Source: Magnetovibrio sp. (GTDB lineage: Bacteria > Pseudomonadota > Alphaproteobacteria > Rhodospirillales > Magnetovibrionaceae). Taken from it: a DNA stretch of 64,000 nucleotides. A program made the position numbers and the translations under genes. A model generated the notes under the pieces. That model saw nothing but the letters and a program-made list of their open reading frames with translations. It ran no database searches and was not told where the DNA came from. Positions 15,227-23,530 of the stretch are shown piece by piece. How positions within the stretch are numbered: position 1 is the stretch's first letter; each line of letters starts with the position of its first letter. The stretch spans positions 186,001 to 250,000 of the forward strand of contig NZ_DATCTF010000019.1 of the NCBI RefSeq assembly GCF_036568125.1, written 5' to 3'.

Positions 15227-16477
15227 TCAGCCCAACCCTATATTTGGGAACGATTTGCGGATCGTGTCACTGATGTAGTCTGTCGACAGGTGCGCATAAT
15301 GTTTCTCGGCCATGCGGGTGTCGGAATGGCCGAGTTGGCGAGCGATGACGGCTAGTGGCGCATCGTTCATGGCGAGGTGACTCGCGTGGGTATGACGCAG
15401 AATGTGGAACGATATAACGGGTTCAATCGCGGCCGCCTTACAAGCTTCAACCAAACGACGATGCTGATGTGACCGGCCCCAGGCCTGTCCATTTTTCCGC
15501 GTAAAGATCAGATCACTTTCCGCTTTATCCTTCACCAGGCCTGCAAAGAAGGCCGATGATTCTTCGGTCAATACAACATGACGACCCTTGCCGTTCTTGC
15601 TGGTGCCGACCCACAATCGGCCTGCCTCGGTATTCAGATCACCTGCCGTCATGTGGGTGAGTTCGCCATAGCGGCACCCCGTGAGAATTGCGCCCCGCAC
15701 CAAGGGGGCAAATTCAGGGGCGCAGGCCTTGATTAAGTTTCGACATTCTTCCGCGGTCAGGTAGCGTACCCTGGGCACGTTGACTTCGCGGAACGGCTTC
15801 ACGCGCCGCCATGCATCATCGCGTGCGATCTTGCCTTCGTCATAGGCGCGATTGAGCGCCGCTTTGAGCATGTTGAGGATCTTGTTGGCCGACGCCTTAC
15901 GCCGACGCCGTTCGTCATCCGTTTGGGGCGATTCACGATACCGCTGCTCCTCCCCAGCGCGCGTTCGCAGACGGACCGGCGTCGAAGCCAGACTCTCATG
16001 AAAGGTTCGAATACGCGCGGGCGTCAGCTTGTTGGTGTCCAGCTGACCAAGCTCGGGAATAATATGCCCGTCGATAACGTAGTTGAGTTGCGACAACCCT
16101 CGACGGTGGATGGTAAACCAAGCGCGGTAGTCTTCCATGGCGTCCCGAACCCGGTAACCGCCCCGCCGCGTTCCGGCACCCGCTTGCAGGCCAACTTGAT
16201 CAGCAAACCATTTGCGCGCCTTGTGTTGGGCCTGACTAAAGGTGAGCACGGAGACACCGTCTGCATCGAGAACATCATCGGCCATGCCGACCACGGTTTT
16301 CAGGTAACCACCACCCTCGCTGCGGAACCGCGCCAGCCACGAGCCTTTACGTTTACCCTTGCGGTAGCCCAGATGCATGCCTTCGTCGATGGTCCGCCAA
16401 TAGGGCTCATGACGCACGGCGAGCTTTAGCCGAGCGGTGGGGCTCTCAATTCTGGCGTCTCGAACGGTGCGGGCCAT
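15227..16477 (-). CDS. int: Tyrosine-type site-specific integrase
   Basis: 416 residues. The catalytic set is complete: Arg269 (GCRYGEL), Lys294 region (TSKNGKG), His358-x-x-Arg361 (HILRHTHAS), His384 (LGHSD) and the nucleophile Tyr394 (KHYAHL). An N-terminal DNA-binding half (SAM-like core domain about residues 110-230) precedes it. It is therefore probably active. It lies between the 3' halves of two different tRNA genes, whose fragments point outward (15168-15218 minus, 16618-16661 plus). This is the mobility gene of the island or of a remnant element. Its promoter must lie in the 140 bases before the tRNA-Glu fragment. Confidence 0.93.
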   Translation of the reverse strand: MARTVRDARIESPTARLKLAVRHEPYWRTIDEGMHLGYRKGKRKGSWLARFRSEGGGYLKTVVGMADDVLDADGVSVLTFSQAQHKARKWFADQVGLQAGAGTRRGGYRVRDAMEDYRAWFTIHRRGLSQLNYVIDGHIIPELGQLDTNKLTPARIRTFHESLASTPVRLRTRAGEEQRYRESPQTDDERRRRKASANKILNMLKAALNRAYDEGKIARDDAWRRVKPFREVNVPRVRYLTAEECRNLIKACAPEFAPLVRGAILTGCRYGELTHMTAGDLNTEAGRLWVGTSKNGKGRHVVLTEESSAFFAGLVKDKAESDLIFTRKNGQAWGRSHQHRRLVEACKAAAIEPVISFHILRHTHASHLAMNDAPLAVIARQLGHSDTRMAEKHYAHLSTDYISDTIRKSFPNIGLG

Positions 16478-16617
16478 GACACATCCATTTTAGGTAACTT
16501 TTAGGTAATAAGCATGGATATACTGCCATGAACCGCATAATACGGCAATGAACTAAATTCAATTAAATCAATATACTATATCGTAATATGCTGTCCTATA
16601 TTGTCCTCAACGCCATT

Positions 16618-16661
16618 CTCTCACGGCGGCAACAGGGGTTCGAATCCCCTAGGGGATGCCA
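16618..16661 (+). other. 3' half of tRNA-Glu (CUC anticodon), second integration-site remnant
   Basis: Reads CTCTCAC (anticodon loop, anticodon CUC), GGCGG, then the AGGGG-TTCGAAT-CCCCT T-arm and AGGGGATGCCA, the 3' end of a tRNA-Glu with discriminator G and a G-U first pair implied. The 5' side of the anticodon stem (expected CCGCC) is replaced by unrelated sequence, so the break lies at the anticodon loop. It marks the right border of the island; conventional chromosomal genes begin right after it. Confidence 0.75.
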
Positions 16662-16674
16662 AGAACTAAATGCA

Positions 16675-16968
16675 TTAGCTCGCCTTTTGGCGGGCTTTTT
16701 TTGTTTTGCGGGTCTGTAGGACGTTCAAGATCTCATCCACATCATCAACCTGCACGTTGTGGAAGAACGCACCGCCGTGGATTTTGACATTGGGGCCTTG
16801 CCCGCAGTATCCCATGCATGTGCTTTCGATGACGTCTATCTGCTCAGCGTGCTGTTGGGCTCGCGCTTTCAAAACACTCAGAACCTCACGCGCACCGGGG
16901 CTGATGCAGCCGGCCCCTCCGGCTCTTTGATTACCGCACATGTAGATTTTAAAGGTCTTGCTCTTCAC
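16675..16968 (-). CDS. Thioredoxin-like [2Fe-2S] ferredoxin
   Basis: 97 residues from a GTG at 16966-16968; the frame is open further upstream but would run through the preceding gene. Four Cys at 11, 21, 51 and 55 (MCGNQRAGGAGC and STCMGYCGQGPN) match the thioredoxin-fold [2Fe-2S] ferredoxins (Shethna-type, also found as a subunit domain in NADH dehydrogenase and hydrogenases). The C-terminus is a basic Lys-rich tail (TRKTKKARQKAS) not usual for the family. It follows the Cys-rich CWC gene by 13 bases, so the two are probably co-expressed. Redox partner unknown. Confidence 0.85.
   Translation of the reverse strand: MKSKTFKIYMCGNQRAGGAGCISPGAREVLSVLKARAQQHAEQIDVIESTCMGYCGQGPNVKIHGGAFFHNVQVDDVDEILNVLQTRKTKKARQKAS
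16677..16702 (+). terminator. Rho-independent terminator after the tRNA-Glu fragment
   Basis: AGCTCGCC, TTTT, GGCGGGCT (8 bp with one G-U) followed by a run of T bases. It would end transcription from the tRNA side. On the other strand the same bases encode the last residues of the ferredoxin gene. Confidence 0.65.
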
Positions 16969-16981
16969 GTCCGCCGTCTCT

Positions 16982-17173
16982 TCATTCGGGCTCGCCGTCG
17001 AGAGCCGCTTGTTGTTCTTTGACCAACCGATCCAGCACACACGAGCACAAGCATTGATCACTTTTAAGATTTTCGGGGATCTTCACGACCGGATAGGCTT
17101 TGCACCAGCAATCGCCGTCAGGGTTGCAGGTGAAGGTCTTTCCGCATTCTGGACATGTGCGTTGCTCGGCCAT
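16982..17173 (-). CDS. Cysteine-rich CWC-family protein
   Basis: 63 residues with eight Cys: CPECGKTFTC, DCWCK, and CLCSC near residues 41-45. The N-terminal CPxC...C...CWC pattern is that of the small cysteine-rich CWC proteins, which bind metal (probably zinc) and have no assigned reaction. It precedes the ferredoxin gene with 13 bases between them and follows the Lys-rich gene by 16 bases. Confidence 0.8.
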   Translation of the reverse strand: MAEQRTCPECGKTFTCNPDGDCWCKAYPVVKIPENLKSDQCLCSCVLDRLVKEQQAALDGEPE

Positions 17174-17189
17174 TGTTACCCCTACGCTG

Positions 17190-17567
17190 TCATTTGGCGT
17201 CTTTTTTGCCTTTGGATTTTTTGCTCTTTTGCTTGTCCTTGGTCTTTTTCTTTTTCGACTTTTTCTTTTTATCTTTTTTGCTCTTTTTGTCAGTGGGGAG
17301 CGTTTCTGCGACCTCAGGCTGGGAAGTTGTCGGCTCGTCCAGCACCTGCACCTCGCTCGGCGTTACCTCCACGGCAGTCGGTTCCGGTGGCAGTGCGACG
17401 GTCTCAGGTTCGGCGGGTTGTGGGGCGGGCGTGATCGTCGCAGCACTTGGCATCGTCCAATTTTTACGCAGTGTGCGTGCGGCGCGCTCGGCCGCCGTTT
17501 TCGGGCCAAGCAGGCTCATTTTGCGCGGGACCAGTTCTTCCGTCCCTGAGTTTGGTTTTTCGTTCAT
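17190..17567 (-). CDS. Pro/Ala-rich protein with Lys-rich C-terminal tail
   Basis: 125 residues of low complexity. Residues 40-90 are Pro, Ala, Glu and Thr rich, and the last 35 residues are almost only Lys with some Ser and Asp (KKSKKDKKKKSKKKK). Such a tail would bind nucleic acid or acidic lipid, like bacterial H1-type proteins; this is inference. It is the first of three minus-strand genes (with CWC and ferredoxin) spaced by 13-16 bases. No domain recognised. Confidence 0.6.
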   Translation of the reverse strand: MNEKPNSGTEELVPRKMSLLGPKTAAERAARTLRKNWTMPSAATITPAPQPAEPETVALPPEPTAVEVTPSEVQVLDEPTTSQPEVAETLPTDKKSKKDKKKKSKKKKTKDKQKSKKSKGKKDAK

Positions 17568-17726
17568 TGCGCCATTCTATCTTGTTGTGACGGTCGCTTC
17601 ATATGATTTGATGTTAGGCCGCATAGAGGCCGGCGTTCAAGCGGCGCTTTGCAGCGATCGCCACCACCTTACACCTCAATATGAGGTAAAATAACAGATG
17701 CTCTCGGATATAAGGAGGATGACGCC

Positions 17727-18287
17727 ATGCCCCGTCTGGCGCTGCTTGTGTCGGCAAGCCTATTGCTGTCCTCTTGCGTCACCGCGGGGCCCGCCCGCCC
17801 GCCCGTCGCCACCCCGCGCGACGCGGGGCCTGCAACGGCGGCGCTGTTGCCGTGGTACACCAACGACCCCAACCTATCGCGGATCGCCTATACGCAATTG
17901 AGCGAATGCCTGACCCGAACCGGGGTGTTCACGTTCGCCCCGCGCGAAACGGTGGAGGCCGCCGTCTACACGGCCGGTGTCGATCTGCACAAGACCTTCG
18001 GCCCATCCGACGCCGATTTCAAAGCCGTCGGCCAAACGCTCAAAGTCGAATATGTGCTGGGTGGGGCGTTCACGGTTCTCAAGGATTTGACGTTTGCCGG
18101 TTGGCGCAAGGACATCACTGCCGATATGCGCCTACACCACGGGAACAGCGGCGCGGAAGCGGGCTACTGGCGATCAAACACCGGATTTACCTGGACCGAC
18201 ACGACAACGGCTTTGAGCGCCGAAAAAATGAGCGAAAGCGCCATGAACCATATGTGCGCGGAGATCTCCCAACCCGGTGCGTTTTAG
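17727..18287 (+). CDS. Lipoprotein, function unknown
   Basis: 186 residues. A signal peptide ends in the lipobox LSSC (Cys about residue 17). The mature protein starts with a Pro/Ala-rich linker and then a domain of about 145 residues containing LSECLTRTGVFTFAPRETVE and VEYVLGGAFTVLKD, the style of CsgG/curli-secretion-like or penicillin-binding-protein-activator lipoproteins, which form from similar alpha/beta units. I would not name the family firmly. A good ribosome site (AAGGAGG) lies before the ATG. It is convergent with the UspA gene. Confidence 0.65.
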   Translation: MPRLALLVSASLLLSSCVTAGPARPPVATPRDAGPATAALLPWYTNDPNLSRIAYTQLSECLTRTGVFTFAPRETVEAAVYTAGVDLHKTFGPSDADFKAVGQTLKVEYVLGGAFTVLKDLTFAGWRKDITADMRLHHGNSGAEAGYWRSNTGFTWTDTTTALSAEKMSESAMNHMCAEISQPGAF

Positions 18288-18292
18288 TACCT

Positions 18293-18718
18293 TTAAAGGC
18301 GCACCACAAACACCGACATCGGCGCGTGACGCACGACCTTGGCGGCATTGCTGCCCAGCAGGTAGTCGCCCAGTTCGGGTTTGTGCGAGGCGATCACGAT
18401 CACATCGGCCTGCCACTTTTTCGCTTCGTGCAAAATCTCGTGATAGACCGCACCCTCGACAACGCGCAGGGATACCTTGATGTCGTCGGGAATGCTGGCT
18501 TTCAACAAATCCGTCAAGCGTGCCTCGACGTCATGCACCGTGTCCATCTCGACGCTTTGCGGCAGGTACGGCGCGACCATCGAGCTGATGGGCGGCACCA
18601 CGGTGACGGCATGGATCTCACCTTGCCAATGACGCGCCATTTCAACGGCGATGGAAATGACCTTGTCGTTGCTGGCGACGTGCCCCAAATCGATGGGCAG
18701 CAAAATTCGGCGGTACAT
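18293..18718 (-). CDS. Universal stress protein (UspA family) of a TRAP operon
   Basis: 141 residues with the UspA fold: MYRRILLPIDLGHVASNDK at the start, VIVIASHKPELGDYLLGSNA and VVRHAPMSVFVV at the end, which is the ATP-binding GxxxxGS-type loop with Leu-Gly-Ser-Asn. GGAGGGATAATC precedes the ATG, and the start is 2 bases past the stop of the TRAP permease. In Halomonas elongata the analogous TeaD protein binds ATP and regulates the ectoine TRAP transporter; the position suggests the same role here. Confidence 0.9.
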   Translation of the reverse strand: MYRRILLPIDLGHVASNDKVISIAVEMARHWQGEIHAVTVVPPISSMVAPYLPQSVEMDTVHDVEARLTDLLKASIPDDIKVSLRVVEGAVYHEILHEAKKWQADVIVIASHKPELGDYLLGSNAAKVVRHAPMSVFVVRL

Positions 18719-18720
18719 GA

Positions 18721-20829
18721 TTATCCCTCCAGCGTTTTCGCTTGGCGCACATTCACGGCGAACAAAATAGCGAACAACACCAAGCCCGCCACATGTATGG
18801 TTATGGAGGTCGGCCACAACAGCAACACTCCTGCCACGCCGACGCCGAGACGTGACAGCAGATCGAGGCGGTTTTCCAGATAGCCTTGAATTGCACCGGT
18901 CAGCGCATACAGTCCAACCAGGGCGAAGGCGAAGATCAACAAGACGTCGACGATTGGCCCGCCAAGGAACGGCGTGTAGGCGAACAGCAACGGCATCACA
19001 TAAAGTCCCTTGGCGATTTTCCACGCCGTCATCCCGGTCTGCATCGGCGGGGTTTTGGCGATCGCGGCGGCGGTGAACGCCGTCAAGCAAACCGGCGGGG
19101 TGACGTTGGAATCCTGGCTCAGCCAAAACACGATCATGTGCGCCGACAGCAGCGCAAACGTCAACGTGTCGGCGCTTAAGGCCTGTTCGCGAAACGCACC
19201 CATCAAGTCCGGCGGCACCATGGCGAGAATGGCTTGAGCGCTTTCCACCGACATCGCCGAGCCCAGGTTGGCCGCTTGCTCTGGCGCGGCCAGCATCAAG
19301 ATCGCCTTGGCGGTTTCGGAAACCGTCCCATCGGCGATGGCGTGCACCAATTGGCTTTCGGTGATGAGACTGAACAACGCCGGCGCCGACAAGGTACCCA
19401 AAACAATGTAGGCCGCCGTCACCGGCAACCCCATACCCAACACCAGCGACGCGATGGCGATCAACACCACCGCGATCAGCAGGCTGTTGCCAGCCCATTG
19501 GGAAATCATCAACGAAAATGTGTTGCCGATGCCTGCCGTGGCGATGACGTTGACGATCAACCCGACGCTGCACAGCAACACCGCCGTCATGATCATATTG
19601 CGCGCGCCCAGCGCCAACGCTTCCATTATCGCCTTCACACCCATTTTGTTGGGCGTTAACCAAGACGCGACGACGATGGCCAAAATGCTGATGCCGGCTG
19701 CATAGGTCGGCGTGTAGCCATAAACCAACAACCCGATCAAAACCGTAATCGGCAGCAAGAAGGGCAGGCCGCCGCGCTTTAAGACTTCACTGGCCTTGAT
19801 GCCATCATCCACCGGCACGACGTTGCTGCGCTTGGCTTCCACCCGCACGAAAAACGCCACGGTGGCGAAGTACAAAACTGCCGGAAGGATGCTGACCAAC
19901 ACAATCGTGGTGTAGGGAATCTGCGTATAGCTGGCCATCACGAACGCACCGGCACCCATGATCGGCGGCATCAACTGACCTCCGGTTGAAGCCGCGGCCT
20001 CGACCCCGGCGGCGAATTTCGGCGGGAAGCCCGCTTTCTTCATCAGCGGAATGGTGATGACCCCGGTGGATGCGGTATTGGCCACGGCAGAGCCGGAAAT
20101 GGTGCCCGTCAAACCGGAAGCGAACACCGCCACCAAACCCGGACCGCCGACCGTTTTACCCGCCACCGCGCGGGCCAAGTCGATGACAAAGTCGCCCGCG
20201 CCCGAACGCACCAAGAATGCGCCGAACAAAATGAACATGAACACGAAGGTCGAGGAAATCCGCGCGATGTTGCCGAACAGTCCATCGTCGCCATAAATGC
20301 TGCGAAACAAAATGGTTTCCGCGGACAATCCGGAAAACGAAAAAATGCCGCCGATCTCTGCGCCCCACCAACCGACGTAGCTGAGCGCAACCACAATCAA
20401 AATCGGAATGATCCAGCCTGTGGTACGGCGGGTCAGTTCGATGGCGGACAAGATCAAGATGATGCCGAACACCCACTCGGTGGTGCTCAGACGTACACCG
20501 CGTTCGTAAATCGCGTCTTCCATCGAAATCATGTAGATGGCCGAAAAGGCGATCAACAGGCCAAAGGCGATATCGAAAAGCAGAACCATGCGTCCCGCCC
20601 ATCGTTCATGGGTGTGCACGGATGGATGCAGCAAAACGCACAACAAGCCAAAACCGGCGAAGTGCAACGCGTTCTGCCACAACGTCGGCAGAATGGTGAA
20701 AATGTTAAAATAAATATGCAACAGCGAGATGGCCACGCCCAACGCCATCAGCACCAAGGCCAAGAGCCCATGGTCGCGACGGAAACCTGTATCCGGCTCG
20801 TCGATTTCAATGTGTGTCTGCTCGCTCAT
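18721..20829 (-). CDS. TRAP transporter fused membrane subunit (DctQM, TAXI type)
   Basis: About 702 residues from the ATG at 20827-20829. The N-terminal four to five helices correspond to the small DctQ subunit, the following about 430 residues to the large DctM channel (GSAVANTASTGVITIPLMKK, GLVAVFASGLTGTISG), and the last about 100 residues, with four further helices, to the DUF3394-type tail common in TAXI-TRAP permeases. It imports a substrate with sodium or proton gradient energy and no ATP. It lies between the TAXI binding protein (upstream) and UspA (downstream). Substrate unknown; glutamate/glutamine and organic acids are known for TAXI systems. Confidence 0.93.
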   Translation of the reverse strand: MSEQTHIEIDEPDTGFRRDHGLLALVLMALGVAISLLHIYFNIFTILPTLWQNALHFAGFGLLCVLLHPSVHTHERWAGRMVLLFDIAFGLLIAFSAIYMISMEDAIYERGVRLSTTEWVFGIILILSAIELTRRTTGWIIPILIVVALSYVGWWGAEIGGIFSFSGLSAETILFRSIYGDDGLFGNIARISSTFVFMFILFGAFLVRSGAGDFVIDLARAVAGKTVGGPGLVAVFASGLTGTISGSAVANTASTGVITIPLMKKAGFPPKFAAGVEAAASTGGQLMPPIMGAGAFVMASYTQIPYTTIVLVSILPAVLYFATVAFFVRVEAKRSNVVPVDDGIKASEVLKRGGLPFLLPITVLIGLLVYGYTPTYAAGISILAIVVASWLTPNKMGVKAIMEALALGARNMIMTAVLLCSVGLIVNVIATAGIGNTFSLMISQWAGNSLLIAVVLIAIASLVLGMGLPVTAAYIVLGTLSAPALFSLITESQLVHAIADGTVSETAKAILMLAAPEQAANLGSAMSVESAQAILAMVPPDLMGAFREQALSADTLTFALLSAHMIVFWLSQDSNVTPPVCLTAFTAAAIAKTPPMQTGMTAWKIAKGLYVMPLLFAYTPFLGGPIVDVLLIFAFALVGLYALTGAIQGYLENRLDLLSRLGVGVAGVLLLWPTSITIHVAGLVLFAILFAVNVRQAKTLEG

Positions 20830-20929
20830 CTTCCCCTGCCCCTCATCAGATGACCACCCAGCCCCCATCGACTGCCGCCACGAAAATATGTGGCGACAGT
20901 CAGTGTGGGAGATCCGTCTTCTTCTGTTT

Positions 20930-21955
20930 TTATTTGGCGATCAGGCTATCGGGAATTTCGATGCCGACTTCGCGGTAGTATTTTGCCGCACCGGGGTGCA
21001 ACGGCATGGGCAGACCGGCGATGGCCTTGGAAATATCCATGGCTTTGGTTGCCGAGTGGATGGCGTTCAAGAACGGCAGGTTTTCATAGAACGTCTTGGT
21101 GATCTTGTAGACCGCGTCTTCATCAACGTCCGCGTTCACCGCCAAGAAGTTCGGCTGCGCGATGGTGGTGACGTCTTTGTCCAAGCCGGGATAGGTGCCC
21201 GCCTTGATCGTAAACGGCGTCCACAGGCCCAACTCGCCATTGGCTTTTTTGACCTGTTCGGGGGTGAAACCCAACAGCGTCACTTTGTCGCCCATGGAAG
21301 CGAAGACCTTGGTCACCGCACCGGTGGGCACGCCTGCGGGCGTACCGATACCCGCCACCTGACCGTTCTGCAAAGCATCGCCGCTGGGGCCATAGCCGCC
21401 ATAGACCAGGTTGTAATCTTTTTCGATGTCGATGCCGAGGTTGCCGAGAAGCGTCTTGTTGGAACCGATGGTGCCCGAGTTTTTGGTCCCCAGCGCCATC
21501 GACTGGCCCTTGAGATTCATCAAATCGTCAGCCGTACCGGTCTTGGCGAATTCCTTGAGCACCGTGAACTGCTCGACGTTCTGCCACAACATGGTCACGG
21601 ATCGCATGTTCTTTTGCGGACCATCGGCAGCAACCGGGCCGACGCCTTTCCAAGCGTAGTACCCGTAAAGGCCTTGCAAAATGGCGAATTGAACTTCGTT
21701 TTCGCGCAACAACTTGACGTTTTCGCCGGAGCCCGCGGAGTTGATCGCGGACATGCCGATTTTTTCTTTCGGCTGCAGCTTGACCTTGACCAACGTGGAC
21801 AGCGCCACGCCGACCGGATAATAGGTGCCGCCGGTGCTGGCGGTCGCCAGCAGATAGTTACGAGCTTCCGCGGCCTGAACCGTAGCGGTGGCCGCGACGG
21901 AAGCGCACAAGGTCGCAACCGCAATCGCGCCTTTGTATTTGCCGATGAATGACAT
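20930..21955 (-). CDS. TAXI-family TRAP solute-binding protein
   Basis: 341 residues: signal peptide (cleavage near VQAAEA, residue 29), then LLATASTGGTYYPVGVALST, the TAXI signature of periplasmic binding proteins, and PLHPGAAKYYREVGIEIPDS near the C-terminus. It captures the substrate for the fused DctQM permease encoded 100 bases downstream. A sigma-54 promoter lies 68 bases upstream and a DctBD-type regulator pair is encoded just beyond, which together suggest that expression responds to the external substrate. Confidence 0.94.
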   Translation of the reverse strand: MSFIGKYKGAIAVATLCASVAATATVQAAEARNYLLATASTGGTYYPVGVALSTLVKVKLQPKEKIGMSAINSAGSGENVKLLRENEVQFAILQGLYGYYAWKGVGPVAADGPQKNMRSVTMLWQNVEQFTVLKEFAKTGTADDLMNLKGQSMALGTKNSGTIGSNKTLLGNLGIDIEKDYNLVYGGYGPSGDALQNGQVAGIGTPAGVPTGAVTKVFASMGDKVTLLGFTPEQVKKANGELGLWTPFTIKAGTYPGLDKDVTTIAQPNFLAVNADVDEDAVYKITKTFYENLPFLNAIHSATKAMDISKAIAGLPMPLHPGAAKYYREVGIEIPDSLIAK

Positions 21956-22022
21956 AGTCAGTCTCCCATGCTTTTGATTTTATAATTTGGCCGCTTTTGC
22001 GGCCTCTCCCGCCGTTGCCATC

Positions 22023-22037
22023 GCAAAAGCCGGGCCA
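22023..22037 (-). promoter_or_regulatory. Sigma-54 promoter of the TRAP-TAXI operon
   Basis: On the minus strand: TGGCCCG-GCTT-TTGC, against consensus TGGCACG-N4-TTGC. The GG and GC pairs are exactly 10 bases apart, as required at -24/-12. It lies 68 bases before the TAXI ATG. A 6-bp hairpin (GGCCGC-AAAA-GCGGCC, 21989-22004) follows in the leader. The sigma-54 activator encoded at 22145-23530 is the natural partner. Confidence 0.8.
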
Positions 22038-22144
22038 ACACAGAAAACAATTAGACAATTGATTTTACTGAATATTATCATGGCGAGGCCGCGCTATCGG
22101 CAATGAACCGCCGACAAGGGCCCTTTTAATCGGCGAAAATCCGC

Positions 22145-23530
22145 CTATTCGACCTTGTCCGGATGACGCGCCAAGGCGTACTTCATCATCTTTTCGTTCA
22201 GCGTGCGCCGGGGGATCGCCAAGTCCTCCATCACGGCGGAGATATTGCCGCCGTGACGCGTCAAGGCTTCTTGCAGCAAGTTCTTTTCATACAGGCGCAC
22301 CTGTTCGGCCAGCGACAATTTGCCATCCGCAACCACCTGCTCGTCGGCATTGAGAAGATGGGCCAAACGATCTTCAAGCGGAAGCGACGACAACACGAAG
22401 CGTTCGGCGACGTTCTTCAACTCGCGGACATTGCCGGACCAATCGTGGGCCATCATCGCCGCGTATCCGACGGCGTCCAGTATGGGCACCTCGCGCCCAT
22501 AGGCATCGCCGGCCAAATTCGAAAACAGCTTGAACAACAGCCCGATGTCTTCACGCCGGGCATTTAACGCCGGGATTTTGAGCGCGATCGTGCTGATGCG
22601 ATAAAACAGGTCCTTGCGCAGCCGCCCCGACTGTACGGCTTCTTCCGGGTCTTCTTGAATGGCCGCGACCAAGCGGAACGACACGGGAATTTCTTTATTG
22701 CTGCCGAGCGGCACCACCACGTGTTCTTCCAGGGCGCGCAGCAGCTTGCCTTGCACGTCCATGGGCGTGCTGGTCAGTTCGTCCAAAAACAAGGTGCCGC
22801 CGTTGGCCGCTTCCAGCTTGCCTTGACGGCAGGCTTGCGCGCCGGTAAAGGCGCCCCGGGTGTGGCCGAAAAACTCGCTTTCCGCCATTTGCGTCGGGAT
22901 GGCGGCGCAGTTGACGGCGATAAAGGGACCATCGGGATTGGGGCCCAAGTCATGCAAGCAGCGCGCGACGACCTCTTTGCCGCTGCCGGTTGGACCGCTG
23001 ATCAGCACCGAAGCGTTCGTCGGGGCGAAATCGACGATTTCGCGTTTCAAGCGCCGCATTTCCGGACTGTGGCCGACCAAGCGCCCGTCCAGTCCTTCCG
23101 AAGCCGCCAAATCTCGCATCAAGTTACGATTGTCGAGCACCAGTGCACGTTTTTCCTGCGCCCGTTGCACGATGTCGAGCAGGTGTTCCGGGGCAAACGG
23201 TTTTTCGATGAAATCATACGCGCCTGCGCGCATGGCCTGCACAGCCAAGGCAATGTCGCCGTGGCCCGTCACCAAGATCACCGGGATGTCGGGATCGCAC
23301 TCACGCACCCGGCTTTGCAGTTCGATCCCATCCATGCCCGGCATTTTGATGTCGGACACCAGCACCCCGCGAAACCCCTGATCGATGCGTTCCAACGCGG
23401 CCGAGGCGCGGGTGAAATCGTGGACCTCGAACCCGGCCAGTTCCAGCCATTGACGGGTGGCGTCGCGCATCGACTTTTCGTCATCGACGAGGAATATCAG
23501 ACCCGAGTTCTGCGGCATGTCGTCAGTCAT
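22145..23530 (-). CDS. DctD-like sigma-54 response regulator
   Basis: 461 residues in three parts: receiver domain (acceptor Asp60 in VSDIKMPGMDG), sigma-54 AAA+ ATPase (Walker A GPTGSGKE at 179-186; the GAFTGA loop at 226-231 intact), and a C-terminal Fis-type HTH (about residues 405-455). The segment before GAFTGA is SEFFGHTRG, where most relatives have SELFGHEKG. Its start overlaps the kinase gene by 8 bases. With the sigma-54 site before the TAXI gene it very likely activates that operon, as DctD does for dicarboxylate uptake. Confidence 0.93.
   Translation of the reverse strand: MTDDMPQNSGLIFLVDDEKSMRDATRQWLELAGFEVHDFTRASAALERIDQGFRGVLVSDIKMPGMDGIELQSRVRECDPDIPVILVTGHGDIALAVQAMRAGAYDFIEKPFAPEHLLDIVQRAQEKRALVLDNRNLMRDLAASEGLDGRLVGHSPEMRRLKREIVDFAPTNASVLISGPTGSGKEVVARCLHDLGPNPDGPFIAVNCAAIPTQMAESEFFGHTRGAFTGAQACRQGKLEAANGGTLFLDELTSTPMDVQGKLLRALEEHVVVPLGSNKEIPVSFRLVAAIQEDPEEAVQSGRLRKDLFYRISTIALKIPALNARREDIGLLFKLFSNLAGDAYGREVPILDAVGYAAMMAHDWSGNVRELKNVAERFVLSSLPLEDRLAHLLNADEQVVADGKLSLAEQVRLYEKNLLQEALTRHGGNISAVMEDLAIPRRTLNEKMMKYALARHPDKVE

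Noticed and set aside
16575..16661. Intact tRNA gene ending at 16661
   Set aside because: The anticodon-stem 5' strand and the D arm are missing; only the tRNA-Glu 3' half is present.
7804..16661. CRISPR array or prophage structural genes within the island
   Set aside because: No spaced direct repeats and no capsid, tail or terminase-like proteins seen; the integrase and excisionase alone do not make a prophage.
18293..19663. 456-codon minus-strand frame reading through into the UspA gene
   Set aside because: Only its last 141 codons are the UspA gene; the upstream part is the wrong frame of the TRAP permease gene and is Arg/Gly/His-rich.
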